From positions 496,001 through 560,000 of the forward strand of contig CAVZQZ010000009.1 in the NCBI GenBank assembly GCA_963777565.1: a stretch of DNA of 64,000 nucleotides, given 5' to 3'. This DNA comes from CALMEC01 sp963777565. Lineage in GTDB: Bacteria; Actinomycetota; Thermoleophilia; Miltoncostaeales; Miltoncostaeaceae. This document shows, one piece after another, positions 44,763-53,503 of this stretch; position 1 is the stretch's first letter, and each line of letters begins with the position of its first letter. A program made the translations under genes and the position numbers. Below the pieces are notes generated by a model. The model did not search any database and was not told the DNA's origin. It saw only the letters and a program-made list of their open reading frames with translations.

Positions 44763-46097
44763 TCAACCCGGTCCGGACCCGCGATTCGCGGGACGTTCCA
44801 GGCCGACCTGCGACGGCGGCGCCTCGGCCGGCGGTGAGGGAGCGACCGACGCCCGGTGACGGCTCGCGAGCAGCCCCTCCCGAAGGCCGCCGTGAGGGGC
44901 GCCCTCGAGCCCGTCGATCTGCGGCACGCGGTGCGCGAGGCTCCAGAGCCCCCAGGCACCGAGCAGCGCGGCGCACACGGCGAGGCTCCACCGGATCCCC
45001 ACCACCTCGGCGAGCCCGCCGGCGGCCTGCGCGCCGATCGCGATCGGACCGAGGACGGCGAGCTGGTAGAGGCCGAGCATCCGGCCGAGGAGCTCGGGCG
45101 GCGAGCGGAGCTGGATCGCCGCGTTGGTGGCGATGAACATCCAGATCCAGAAGACGCCGGCGGCGAACATGGCGACGAGCGCAAGCCAGAACCAGGGCGA
45201 AGCGGCGAGCACGCCCATGCCGGCGGCGAACGCGACCGTCGCTGTCGGGAGTGCGTGGTGGCGCGGGTATCCGCCGCGGCCGAGGTGCTCGAGGAACCAT
45301 GCGCCCACGAGGGCGCCCGCACCCATGAAGCCCAGGAGCAAGCCGAGCCCGACGTCGGGATGGCCGAGATTCGCCGCGACGACCGGGGCGAGCTCCTGCG
45401 CGGGGGCGGCGAGCGCCGCGAAGATCGCCATGCCGAGCAGTAGGCGGCGCGGTGCCGGCTCGTGCTTGGCGTAACCGAACGCTTCCGAGAACCGCGCCCG
45501 TGATCCCGGTGCCGCCGGCGGGAATGACGGGAGGCCTGCGAGCACGACGATGAGCACCAAGAACGAAGCGGCATTCACGGCAAAGCACGCGGTGGGGCCG
45601 CCGATGACGAGCATCAGGCCGCCGAGGGTCGGCCCGGCCAGGCGCGCGACGTTGATCCCGGCGGCGTTGAGGGCGATGGCCTCGGGCAGCCGTTCCCGGC
45701 CTGCGAGCATGCCGACGAGGGCGAGCATGGCGGGCAGCCCGAGGGCGAACCCGACGCCCACGAGGAACGTCGCGACGTAGATCACGGCGGGGGTCGCCAG
45801 GTCGAGCGCGGTCAGGACCGCGAGGAGCACCGCGCCGACGGCCTGCAGCGCGAAGGTGGCGATCCCGATGCGGCGCCGGTCGAGGCGGTCGGCGAGCTGA
45901 CCGGCGTATGCCGACAGCACGAACGCGGGGCCGCGCGCGACGAGCGCGAGGGCGCCCACCGCGGCGGGGCTGTGCGTGAGGTCGTAGATCAGCCAGCCGG
46001 CGCCGACGACCTGCAGCCAGGAGCCGGCGTTCGACGCGAGGCTCGCGAGCCAGAAACGCCGGAAGTCAGGAACACGTAACACGCCGGTAAAGGCCAT
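44763..46097 (-). CDS. MFS transporter, EntS-like exporter
   Basis: 444 residues with about twelve membrane segments. N terminus FTGVLRVPDFRRFWLASLAS and loop GQLADRLDRRRIGIATFALQ between helices 2 and 3 are typical of the MFS_3/enterobactin-exporter group. A Ser/Pro-rich tail of about 40 residues follows the last helix. Probably a proton-driven exporter of a small molecule; substrate unknown. Confidence 0.85.
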   Translation of the reverse strand: MAFTGVLRVPDFRRFWLASLASNAGSWLQVVGAGWLIYDLTHSPAAVGALALVARGPAFVLSAYAGQLADRLDRRRIGIATFALQAVGAVLLAVLTALDLATPAVIYVATFLVGVGFALGLPAMLALVGMLAGRERLPEAIALNAAGINVARLAGPTLGGLMLVIGGPTACFAVNAASFLVLIVVLAGLPSFPPAAPGSRARFSEAFGYAKHEPAPRRLLLGMAIFAALAAPAQELAPVVAANLGHPDVGLGLLLGFMGAGALVGAWFLEHLGRGGYPRHHALPTATVAFAAGMGVLAASPWFWLALVAMFAAGVFWIWMFIATNAAIQLRSPPELLGRMLGLYQLAVLGPIAIGAQAAGGLAEVVGIRWSLAVCAALLGAWGLWSLAHRVPQIDGLEGAPHGGLREGLLASRHRASVAPSPPAEAPPSQVGLERPANRGSGPG

Positions 46098-46200
46098 GGG
46101 TTCACGATAGCCGTGTGGGTGCGCAACCCGCGGCGAGGCGTCGCGACTCCCTGGGATCAGGGGTCGGCGTGAGCTGCTCGGGCTGTCGAAGCCTCGCCTT

Positions 46201-46260
46201 CGACTGTTGATCGCGCGGGACGCGTCTCGCCGATTCGCCGATTGTTGATCGCCCGGGACG
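46201..46260. repeat. Two copies of a 22-bp intergenic motif, with adjacent hairpin
   Basis: CGACTGTTGATCGCGCGGGACG (46201-46222 in two parts: CGACTGTTGATCG and CGCGGGACG) and CGATTGTTGATCGCCCGGG-ACG (46239-46260), 38 bp apart. The same motif recurs at 47267-47326, on the other side of the arsR/SRPBCC pair. A perfect 7-bp hairpin GTCGAAG/CTTCGAC lies just before at 46185-46204 and could end the pair's transcript, though without a U run. Confidence 0.6.
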
Positions 46261-46264
46261 GTGG

Positions 46265-46747
46265 TCAGGCAGCCAGCAGGTCGTCCAGGCGCTCGTAACT
46301 CTCCCGGATTCCCTCCTCCATCCCGCTCGCGACGAAGGCGTCGCGTCCTTCGAACGAGTCCACCAGCGACGTCGAGGTCAGCCGCGTGCGGCGGTCGCCG
46401 AGGCCCTCGAAGACGAGCCGCTCCAGGGCGACGCCGTCGGGCATCCCCTCGAACGCGAAGGTCTGGACGATGAGCTCCGCGGGTCGGACCTCGTGGAAGC
46501 TGCCGAAGAAGCCGTACTCGTTGCCGTCGCTCATGTGCACGTACCGGTAGCCACCGCCGGTGCGACAGTCGTAGCGGTCGATGCGCATTTCGTGACGCCG
46601 GGGCCCGAGCCACTGGACGACGAGCTCGGGGTCGGTGTGCGCGCGGAACACCTTCTCGGGAGGAGCGTCGAACTCCCGCGTGATGCGGACGAGGGGAACC
46701 TCCGCGTCGGAGATGATCTCGGTCGCGCGGGTTCTGTTGGCACTCAC
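46265..46747 (-). CDS. SRPBCC (AHSA1-like) domain protein
   Basis: 160 residues, a helix-grip fold. VRITREFDAPPEKVFRAHTD is the conserved first strand/helix, followed by WLGPRRHEMRIDRYDCRTGG, EYGFFGSFHEVRPAELIVQT and a C-terminal helix RESYERLDDLLA. Such proteins bind hydrophobic ligands. GTG start overlaps the stop of the ArsR gene by 4 nt; ArsR-SRPBCC pairs are common in Actinobacteria, and the regulator probably controls both. Confidence 0.85.
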   Translation of the reverse strand: MSANRTRATEIISDAEVPLVRITREFDAPPEKVFRAHTDPELVVQWLGPRRHEMRIDRYDCRTGGGYRYVHMSDGNEYGFFGSFHEVRPAELIVQTFAFEGMPDGVALERLVFEGLGDRRTRLTSTSLVDSFEGRDAFVASGMEEGIRESYERLDDLLAA

Positions 46748-47118
46748 TTCGGGGCTCCTGTCTCGGAGGGCTGGGCGGGCGGCGTCGGGTCGACGCCGTC
46801 CGGCATCGCTCGGAGGACCTCGTCGAGGCGGCGGTAGCGCTCCTCGGCCTGCATGCGGTACCGCTCGATCCACTTGGTCATCAGGTCGAAGACCTCCGCC
46901 TCGAGGTGCACGGGGCGGCGCTGGGCCTCGCGGGTGCGGCTCACCAGACCGGCGTCCTCGAGCACCTTGAGGTGTTTCGAGACCGCCTGGACCGTGACGT
47001 CGTACGGCGCGGCGAGTTCGTTGACCGTCGCGTCGGCGAGGGTCAGCCTGGCAACCATGTCGCGCCGCGTGGGATCAGCAAGCGCCGCGAACACTCGTGA
47101 GAGCGGATCCGCCGCCAT
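46744..47118 (-). CDS. ArsR family winged-helix repressor
   Basis: 124 residues. The N-terminal VFAALADPTRRDMVARLTLA and helix-turn-helix VTVQAVSKHLKVLEDAGLVS, with wing REAQRRPVHLEA, are typical. No metal-binding cysteines, so it probably senses something else, perhaps the ligand of its SRPBCC partner. Two identical-arm operators lie 16 and 62 bp upstream. Confidence 0.88.
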   Translation of the reverse strand: MAADPLSRVFAALADPTRRDMVARLTLADATVNELAAPYDVTVQAVSKHLKVLEDAGLVSRTREAQRRPVHLEAEVFDLMTKWIERYRMQAEERYRRLDEVLRAMPDGVDPTPPAQPSETGAPK

Positions 47119-47133
47119 CGTTCCTCCACATAC

Positions 47134-47149
47134 TCAACCAATCGGTTGA
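47134..47149. promoter_or_regulatory. Operator 1 for the ArsR-type repressor
   Basis: TCAACC-AATC-GGTTGA, a perfect 6-bp inverted repeat 16 bp before the arsR start. A second copy with the same arms lies 46 bp upstream (centre to centre), so autoregulation is likely. Confidence 0.65.
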
Positions 47150-47179
47150 CCACAAACTAATCCCCGGAGCCGCCTGTTG

Positions 47180-47195
47180 TCAACCATTTGGTTGA
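47180..47195. promoter_or_regulatory. Operator 2 for the ArsR-type repressor
   Basis: TCAACC-ATTT-GGTTGA, same arms as operator 1, different spacer. The flanking bases add a further short palindrome TTGATCAA (47192-47199). The surrounding stretch is AT-rich and probably contains the promoter. Confidence 0.65.
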
Positions 47196-47266
47196 TCAAT
47201 TGCCTGACCGGACCACGCACCTCGGCCCTCCGCCTTCCTCGTCCCCGGCGTGCAGGTGTTCGACGG

Positions 47267-47326
47267 CGATTGTTAATTGCCCGGGCATTAACAATCGGGC
47301 GCTCGGCGATTGTTAATGCCCGGGAC
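47267..47326. repeat. Three more copies of the 20-bp intergenic motif, two inverted
   Basis: CGATTGTTAATTGCCCGGG-C (47267-47286), its inverted partner ending ATTAACAATCG (47278-47296) sharing the CCCGGG centre, and CGATTGTTAATGCCCGGGAC (47307-47326). The first two make a 30-bp palindrome with perfect 11-bp arms. Same motif as at 46201-46260. The rest of the 289-bp gap between arsR and the glycosyltransferase holds only the two operators. Confidence 0.6.
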
Positions 47327-47407
47327 CACCCACGGGCCTTCACCCACGAGCCTTCATGCGCCGGTGCGCGAGGCCATGGGAGTTGCGTGCCCGGACCGGG
47401 CAGGCCG

Positions 47408-48523
47408 TCAGCGGCCCAGGGCACGCTCGAGCGGGGTGGCCGTGCCGGCCAGCGCTCGGTACAGCGACACCACGTCGGCCGCCTGGGCCTCGAACGTGAA
47501 GCGATCGCGCTTCGCGGCCACGGTTGCCCGCAGCGACGGAAGATCGAGCTCGCGGACCGCGTCCCCCACATCCGCGACGTCGTCCAGCACCACCCCAAGG
47601 CCCTCCTCGGCGACGAACCGCCGCAGCGCCTTGTGGTCGCTCAGGGTCAGCACGGGCAGCCCCGCGCTCAGGTACTCGAACAGCTTGTTCGGCAGGACCG
47701 TGTCGAGGTGCTCCGCGTTCAGGCCCGCGTTGAACCCGGCCCACCCGAGGTCGTACCGCGCCAACGCCCGCATCAGCGCCGCCGGGTCGAGCGGCGCGCT
47801 GCACCGGATGCCGGCGACCTCGGCCGCCAGGTCCTCATAGGCACCGGTCGGTCGTGACGGGTGGATCACCACCGGCAGGCCCGCGCCCGCGATCCCGCGG
47901 AACAGGTCCCGCAGGTCGTAGTGCCCGCCGTCGGTCGACAGGCTCCCCTCGTAGACGATCGTCCGCAGACCCCCGTTGGCGTCGCGCACGGGCAGCGCCT
48001 CGACCCGGTCGCGTCGGAGGGCGAGGTTGCCGAGCACCAATGTCCGCTCCGGCACGTCGTACCGGGCCCGCACCACCTCGACGAGCTCCGGCGACACCGT
48101 GATGAGCGCGGACGCGCCCTCAATCGCCGCCCGCTCCAGGCCGAGCGGGTTCTCCGGCTCCGGGAACCCGTCCCGGTACGGGGTGTGGCGCAGGCTCTGG
48201 AGATCGTGGATGTCGTGGACCACCGGGATGCCGTCGCCCACGAGCTCCATCGCCAGGACGCTCAGCACGTCCGGGAGGTTGTGGCTGTGGATCAGGTCCG
48301 GCTGGAACTCATCGAGCACCGACAGGAGCTCCGCGGCCGGGCGCGCCGCGCCGCCCAGATCCCACCAGCCGTCGAACAGCTCGTCGCCGGAGCCGTAGAA
48401 CTGGGTCAGCGTGCGCCCCTGGTAGGCGAAGCCGAGCTCAAGCTCGGGCCAGGCCGCGCGCAGGCCGACGGCGTACTTCAGCGCCCGCACGCAGGGCTGG
48501 CGCTGGAGGAAGAGGACCTTCAC
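47408..48523 (-). CDS. Glycosyltransferase, GT4-like (GT-B fold)
   Basis: 371 residues. N-terminal half with LIHSHNLPDVLSVLAMELVG and VVHDIHDLQSLRHTPYRDGF; C-terminal half with RTIVYEGSLSTDGGHYDLRD and the sugar-nucleotide-binding end VLPNKLFEYLSAGLPVLTLS. Probably builds surface glycan. GTG start overlaps the stop of the acetyltransferase by 4 nt. Donor and acceptor unknown. Confidence 0.85.
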   Translation of the reverse strand: MKVLFLQRQPCVRALKYAVGLRAAWPELELGFAYQGRTLTQFYGSGDELFDGWWDLGGAARPAAELLSVLDEFQPDLIHSHNLPDVLSVLAMELVGDGIPVVHDIHDLQSLRHTPYRDGFPEPENPLGLERAAIEGASALITVSPELVEVVRARYDVPERTLVLGNLALRRDRVEALPVRDANGGLRTIVYEGSLSTDGGHYDLRDLFRGIAGAGLPVVIHPSRPTGAYEDLAAEVAGIRCSAPLDPAALMRALARYDLGWAGFNAGLNAEHLDTVLPNKLFEYLSAGLPVLTLSDHKALRRFVAEEGLGVVLDDVADVGDAVRELDLPSLRATVAAKRDRFTFEAQAADVVSLYRALAGTATPLERALGR

Positions 48524-48978
48524 GAGTCCACGCGGCTCTTGATCGCCTTCGCGGGGTTGCCGCCGACGATGGCGTACGGCTCCACGTCGCGCGTCACCAC
48601 GGCGCCCGCGCCGACGACGCATCCGTCGCCGAGCGTGACCCCCGGGAGGATGCAGACGCCCATGCCGATCCAGATGTCCGAGCCGAGGACGACCGGACCG
48701 AGGTTCCACCCCTGCTCGGGTATGGGCCGGTCGATGTCCATCTCATGGTTGGCGGTGTGGATCATCGTGTAGGGACCGATGATGGTCCGATCCCCGATTG
48801 TCAGCCCGCCGAAACCATTCACGTAGCAGCCGTAGTTGAATCCGACCTTCTCTCCGAGTTCGATCCGGTCGCCGTTCAGCCAGATGATCTTGTCGACGTA
48901 GAACGACCCGTCGCCAACGCGTTTGGCGTCGTGCTGCCGAAACGGGATCACCCGCTTGCTCAGCTCGTTGATCAGCAT
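48520..48978 (-). CDS. Hexapeptide-repeat O-acetyltransferase (CatB/maltose acetyltransferase type)
   Basis: 152 residues. After a short helix come left-handed beta-helix turns: IELGEKVGFNYGCYVNGFGG, LTIGDRTIIGPYTMIHTANH with the catalytic His, VVLGSDIWIGMGVCILPGVT, LGDGCVVGAGAVVTRDVEPY and the typical end IVGGNPAKAIKSR. Likely acetylates a sugar in the glycan made by the adjacent glycosyltransferase. GGGGGAG before ATG 48978. Confidence 0.88.
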   Translation of the reverse strand: MLINELSKRVIPFRQHDAKRVGDGSFYVDKIIWLNGDRIELGEKVGFNYGCYVNGFGGLTIGDRTIIGPYTMIHTANHEMDIDRPIPEQGWNLGPVVLGSDIWIGMGVCILPGVTLGDGCVVGAGAVVTRDVEPYAIVGGNPAKAIKSRVDS

Positions 48979-49145
48979 CAGTCTCCCCCGGGTTGCTGTG
49001 CGGCTGAAATGGCGGACGCCGCCTCGGTCGAGGTCGGCGCGACGGCCGTGCACAATCTCATATGCAGGCATTCCTTGCCGGTCTTTCGGTGCAGCCGGTC
49101 GACCGGGCGGGCGTCGGATTCGCGCCCCTGTACCCTCGCAGACCA

Positions 49146-50123
49146 ATGGGCACGGAGACCGACGAACGGCGGGAGCGTGTGCTCGAGGCGCTTGCCGGGG
49201 CGGGTGATCACGGGATCTCCGGACAGGCGCTGGCCGACGAGCTCGGCTGCTCGCGCGCCGCAATCCACCGCCACGTCGAGGCCCTGCGGCGCAGCGGGCT
49301 CGCGATCGACGGCGTTCACGACGGGTACCGGCTCGCGCCGGGCGCCGACCCGGTCGCCCCGAGGCTCGTCCACGCGCGGCTGGTCGCTCCGATCCTCGGG
49401 CCGGTGACCTGGAGCGCGCGAACCGGCTCGACCAACGACGACGCCGTCGCGGCGGCCCGTGCCGGCGCGCCGGAGGGACTCGTCGTGGGGACCGACTTCC
49501 AGGAGTCCGGACGCGGCAGGCGGGGACGGGAGTGGCATGCGGGCCCGGGAACGGCGCTGCTCTTCTCGGTGGTGCTGCGGCCCCAACTGCCCACGGCCGA
49601 CGTCGGCGTGCTGCCGATCGTCGCAGCGGTCGCCGTGGCCGAGGCGATCGGCGAACGGGCGGGGATCGCCTGGCCAAACGACATCCTGGTCGACGACCGC
49701 AAGGTGTGCGGGATCCTGTGCGAGCTGTCGGCCGACGAGACCGGCGTCGCGTGGGTCGTGGTGGGCATCGGCGTCAACGTCCGATCGGCACCGCAGGTCG
49801 AGGACGCCCGGTGGGAGGCCGGCGCCGTGGCCGATCGGACCCCGTCGATCCGGCGCGCCGACCTGCTCGTCGACATCCTGCGCGGACTCGCGAAGCGCTA
49901 CGGGCAGTGGCTCGCGGAGGGACCGGATCCGGTCCTGGACGCGTTCGCCGAACGCGACCTGCTGCGCGGCTCGGGCCTGACCGTGCGCACCGGTGAGCGC
50001 GACGCCTCCGGCACCGCCATCGGCGTCGACGAGCTCGGACGGCTCCGTCTCGCGACCGCCGCTGGCGAGATCGCGATCGGGTCGGGCGAGGTGACCCGGG
50101 TCGAGCGCTCGTTCTCCGGCTAG
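49146..50123 (+). CDS. birA: Biotin-[acetyl-CoA-carboxylase] ligase with HTH domain
   Basis: 325 residues. The first 65 form a winged helix (GISGQALADELGCSRAAIHR), as in BirA repressors. The ligase core has ARTGSTNDDAVAAAR, SGRGRRGREWHAGPG (biotinyl-AMP loop), IAWPNDILVDDRKVCGILCE and VVGIGVNVRS, followed by a C-terminal SH3-like domain. A DNA-binding BirA could repress the bio operon 34 kb away; I see no matching operator there. 3' end overlaps the next gene by 4 bp (convergent). Confidence 0.93.
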   Translation: MGTETDERRERVLEALAGAGDHGISGQALADELGCSRAAIHRHVEALRRSGLAIDGVHDGYRLAPGADPVAPRLVHARLVAPILGPVTWSARTGSTNDDAVAAARAGAPEGLVVGTDFQESGRGRRGREWHAGPGTALLFSVVLRPQLPTADVGVLPIVAAVAVAEAIGERAGIAWPNDILVDDRKVCGILCELSADETGVAWVVVGIGVNVRSAPQVEDARWEAGAVADRTPSIRRADLLVDILRGLAKRYGQWLAEGPDPVLDAFAERDLLRGSGLTVRTGERDASGTAIGVDELGRLRLATAAGEIAIGSGEVTRVERSFSG

Positions 50124-50788
50124 TCGGACAGGATGCCGAGCAGCGAGGTGAAGATGTTGACGATCGACACGAAGATGCCGGTCGCGAGCCACACCGCGTC
50201 GCGCTCGGTGGCGTGCTTGCGCAGGTAGTTGAAGTCGACGACGAGCAGCAGCGCCGACACCGCGTAGATGAACAGGCTGACGATCGGATTGAGCGACCCG
50301 GCCACGAGCGTCCAGACGATGGCGACGCCGACGCCGACGAACACGATCAGGGACAGTGGCCGCATCCACGGGGCGAGGTCCTTCGAGAGGAACAGCCCGA
50401 GCGCACCCATGGCGAGGACGGTGCCGGCCGTCCCGGCGATGGCCTGGTAGAGCACGTCGGGCTGGACGGTCGCGAACTGGGCGATGACCGGTCCCAACCC
50501 GAGACCGATCAGCGTGGCGGTCCCGAACAGCCAGCCCATGGCGAAGGACCCGACCCGGAACCGCTCACCCGCGAAGGACGAGACGAGCAGCATGCCGAGC
50601 CCGAGGAGGGAGCACGCGACCGCCGCGCCGTGCGAAAGGTCCTGCCCCAGGTACGCGCCCAGCGAGAGGAACCCGATGGCGATCGCGACCAGGCCCATGA
50701 CCCAGCCGAACACCGTGGTGACGGAGCGTTCGGCCGCGGGGGCGAGCTCGCGTGGATACGTCGTCGTGGTGGTCGTTTCGTCGTTCAT
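50120..50788 (-). CDS. Bax inhibitor-1/YccA-like membrane protein
   Basis: 222 residues, seven hydrophobic segments starting at about residue 27. The order LFGTATLIGLGLGPVIAQFA, AIAGTAGTVLAMGALGLFLS and SLFIYAVSALLLVVDFNYLR, then FVSIVNIFTSLLGILSD, is typical of the BI-1 (TMBIM) family, some of which are pH-gated Ca2+ leak channels. The N-terminal 22 residues are Thr-rich and polar. Confidence 0.88.
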   Translation of the reverse strand: MNDETTTTTTYPRELAPAAERSVTTVFGWVMGLVAIAIGFLSLGAYLGQDLSHGAAVACSLLGLGMLLVSSFAGERFRVGSFAMGWLFGTATLIGLGLGPVIAQFATVQPDVLYQAIAGTAGTVLAMGALGLFLSKDLAPWMRPLSLIVFVGVGVAIVWTLVAGSLNPIVSLFIYAVSALLLVVDFNYLRKHATERDAVWLATGIFVSIVNIFTSLLGILSD

Positions 50789-50814
50789 GGCGCTCAGGAT
50801 AGCGTCATTCCCCG

Positions 50815-51807
50815 TCATGACGCGGGTGGCGGGGAGTCGTCGCCGTCGAACAGCCGCCTGAGCTCGGGGCCGCGCAACCCGGCGCCCAGTCCGGCGATGA
50901 GCGCGATGCGCGCGGCGGCGGGCGAGCGGCGGCCGGCGACGATCACCCCGGCCGCGCGCAGATCGCGCTCGCTCCCGCGAAAGCCGTACGTCCCATGAAG
51001 CACGGTGCCGCGCTCGGGGCGCACGGTCGCGACGACCGGCACCCGGGCGGCGGCCTCTTCGACCGCGTCGAGCGTCTGAGGGGGCAGGTGACCGGCGCCG
51101 AGCGCGACCACGACGAGCCCGTCGGCGCCGCTCGCGAGGGCCGCGCGGACGAGGCCGCCGTCGTCGCCGAGCCCCGCGGCGACGACGTGGACACGGGCAG
51201 CGAGCGCCGCGGGGTCGATCGCCACGGTGCGCACCGGACGCGTCAGCACGACGGGAACGCCCTCCTCCACCCAGCCGAGTGGTCCCGATTGGTACGAGCC
51301 GAACGCGGTGGGCCCCGTCGAGTCGACCTTCCGCACCCACCGTGCGGCGTGGATCTGACCGCCGAACACCACCACGCATCCCAAGCCGGATGCGCTCGGG
51401 AAAGCGGCGACGCCGACCGCGTCGCGCAGGTTTGCGGGACCGTCGGCCCCCGTCGCGGACGCCGGCCGAATCGCGCCGGTGACCACCACGGGAGCATCCG
51501 CGTCGTGCATCAGGTCGATGAGCACCGCGAGCTCCTCGATCGTGTCGGTGCCGCTCGTGACCACGACGCCGCGGCCGTCCCGTGCGGCGGCGAGTGCGGC
51601 GCGCGCCACGGCCAGCGCCTCGTCGAGCCCCATGGCGGCCCCGGGAACGTTCAGCACGCCTTGGACGTCCAGCGCAAACCGAGCGAGCTCCGGCACCGCG
51701 GCGACGAGCTCAGCGGCATCCATCGCAGGGGTCGCGCGATCGCCGCGCATCGCGATCGTGCCGCCCGCGCCGATCACGCGGACGAGCCGACCCGTCTCAG
51801 ATGCCAC
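50815..51807 (-). CDS. ansA: Asparaginase/glutaminase family protein
   Basis: 330 residues. Active-site motif 1 is VIGAGGTIAMRGDRATP (Thr17 nucleophile region), motif 2 VVVTSGTDTIEELAVLIDLM, and the Lys of the second triad is in RWVRKVDSTGPTAF. Hydrolyses asparagine to aspartate and ammonia. A signal peptide is not apparent, so cytosolic. Located after a winged-helix regulator and before the BI-1-like gene. Confidence 0.9.
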   Translation of the reverse strand: MASETGRLVRVIGAGGTIAMRGDRATPAMDAAELVAAVPELARFALDVQGVLNVPGAAMGLDEALAVARAALAAARDGRGVVVTSGTDTIEELAVLIDLMHDADAPVVVTGAIRPASATGADGPANLRDAVGVAAFPSASGLGCVVVFGGQIHAARWVRKVDSTGPTAFGSYQSGPLGWVEEGVPVVLTRPVRTVAIDPAALAARVHVVAAGLGDDGGLVRAALASGADGLVVVALGAGHLPPQTLDAVEEAAARVPVVATVRPERGTVLHGTYGFRGSERDLRAAGVIVAGRRSPAAARIALIAGLGAGLRGPELRRLFDGDDSPPPAS

Positions 51808-51837
51808 CGGCGGTGCACACGGGCCCGGGTGCCGGCG

Positions 51838-52164
51838 TCACGCCCTCCGGCGTGCCCGCCGTGTGGGCGTCGGCGTGACGACCTGGAGCAGGCTGCCGAC
51901 GGCCTGTTCGTGCTCGAGCGGGTGGCGCAGCGGGAGGTCATCTTGGACGGCGTAGTGGTTGCGTCGTCCGACCCGGGTGCGCGACACGTAACCGGCCTCG
52001 ACGAGGTCGCTCACGATGCCCTGCGTCGCTCGCTCGGTGATCCCGACGCGTTCGGCCACGTCACGAAGGCGGATGCCGGGGTCGCGCGCGATGCACACGA
52101 GCACGTGCGCGTGGTTCGTCAGGAACGTCCAGCCGATTCGACTGACGCGCGCGTCGTCCGTCAT
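51838..52164 (-). CDS. Winged-helix (MarR/ArsR-like) regulator
   Basis: 108 residues. WTFLTNHAHVLVCIARDPGI and RLRDVAERVGITERATQGIV, then DLVEAGYVSRTRVGRRNHYA, give a complete winged helix; the Pro/Arg-rich tail is unconserved. Actinobacteria have many such ArsR-like proteins of unknown signal. It lies 40 bp after cysN on the same strand and could report on sulfur supply or on the asparaginase gene. Confidence 0.78.
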   Translation of the reverse strand: MTDDARVSRIGWTFLTNHAHVLVCIARDPGIRLRDVAERVGITERATQGIVSDLVEAGYVSRTRVGRRNHYAVQDDLPLRHPLEHEQAVGSLLQVVTPTPTRRARRRA

Positions 52165-52203
52165 GACGCGATGTTACTCCCGACTCGCGAATCGCGTCGT
52201 GGA

Positions 52204-53481
52204 TTACGTGGTTGCGGCCGCCCCGACGATCATTCCGGCGGCGAGCGTGTCATTCGTCGCCGGGTCGATCAGGATGAAGCTGCCGGTGGTGCGATTGCTG
52301 CCGTACGCGTCGACCACGAGCGGCTGGCTGGTGCGCAGCCGGATCCGGGCGATGTCGTTGAGCCCGACGGTCTCCGCCGGACCGGTATCGAACGTGTTGA
52401 TGTCGATCCGGTGGATGATCGCGTCGACGACCGCGATGGCCTCGCGGGTGGTGTGGCGGATGACGTATCGGCTGCCCCGCGTGAGCGATCGATCGGACAT
52501 CCAGCACACGTCGGCGACAATCTCCCGTGTGACGACCGGCAGCTCGTCGTCGGCGGCGACGATCACGTCGCCCCTCGCGACGTCCAGGTTGTCCGCCAGG
52601 CGGATGGTGACCGACTGCGGCGCCTCGGCGATCTCGAGGGTGCCGTCGAGCGTCTCGACGCCCGCGACCGTTGTGTGCTGCCCGCCGGGCAGGACCACGA
52701 CCTCCATACCCGGGCGGAAATCCCCCGCCGCGATCTGGCCGGCGTACCCGCGGTAGTCGTGGTGGTCCACTGCTTGCGGACGGATGACCCACTGCACCGG
52801 GTACCGGGCCGGGAGCGCGATGTCGTCGCGGTCGAGCGGAATCCGCTCGAGGTGGTGCAGGAGCGACGTGCCCTCGTACCACGGCATGCGCTCGCTGTCG
52901 TCGACGACGTTGTCGCCGTCGAGAGCCGAGATCGGGATGAGGTCGATCTCGAGGTCGAGATTGCGCGCAAAATCGCGGAAGTGGGCCTCGATGTCGTCGA
53001 AGACGTCCTGGTCGAAGTCGACGAGATCCATCTTGTTGACGGCCACGACCACCCACGGGATCCGTAGCAGCGCGCAGACGTAGGTGTGCCGGCGGGTCTG
53101 CTCCACCACCCCGTGACGCGCGTCGACGAGGATCACGGCCACGTCGGCGGTCGACGCCCCGGTCGCCATGTTCCGCGTGTACTGAACGTGCCCGGGCGAG
53201 TCGGCGATGATGAACCGGCGGCGGGGAGTCGCGAACGGGCGGTAGGCGACGTCGATCGTGATGCCCTGCTCCCGCTCGGCTCGCAAGCCGTCCGTGAGGA
53301 GCGCCAGGTTCACGTAGCCGTCGCCGCGTCGCTCGCTGACCTCCTCGATGTGCTCGAGCTGGTCGGCCATCACCTGCTTGGCGTCGAACAGCAGGCGGCC
53401 GATCAGGGTGCTCTTGCCGTCGTCGACCGAGCCGCAGGTGACGAGGCGGCAGAGGTCGACGCGATCCGCGAGGGCCGCCAT
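52204..53481 (-). CDS. cysN: Sulfate adenylyltransferase subunit 1 (GTPase)
   Basis: GTPase partner of CysD that drives APS formation from sulfate and ATP. 425 residues: G1 CGSVDDGKSTLIGRLLFDA, G2/G3 EQGITIDVAYRPF and IADSPGHVQYTRNMATG, G4 VAVNKMDL, then the beta-barrel domains of the EF-Tu superfamily. Ends near residue 420 without the C-terminal APS-kinase domain some CysNC proteins have. Confidence 0.95.
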   Translation of the reverse strand: MAALADRVDLCRLVTCGSVDDGKSTLIGRLLFDAKQVMADQLEHIEEVSERRGDGYVNLALLTDGLRAEREQGITIDVAYRPFATPRRRFIIADSPGHVQYTRNMATGASTADVAVILVDARHGVVEQTRRHTYVCALLRIPWVVVAVNKMDLVDFDQDVFDDIEAHFRDFARNLDLEIDLIPISALDGDNVVDDSERMPWYEGTSLLHHLERIPLDRDDIALPARYPVQWVIRPQAVDHHDYRGYAGQIAAGDFRPGMEVVVLPGGQHTTVAGVETLDGTLEIAEAPQSVTIRLADNLDVARGDVIVAADDELPVVTREIVADVCWMSDRSLTRGSRYVIRHTTREAIAVVDAIIHRIDINTFDTGPAETVGLNDIARIRLRTSQPLVVDAYGSNRTTGSFILIDPATNDTLAAGMIVGAAATT

Positions 53482-53503
53482 CAGACGGGGTCCCCCGAAA
53501 CCA

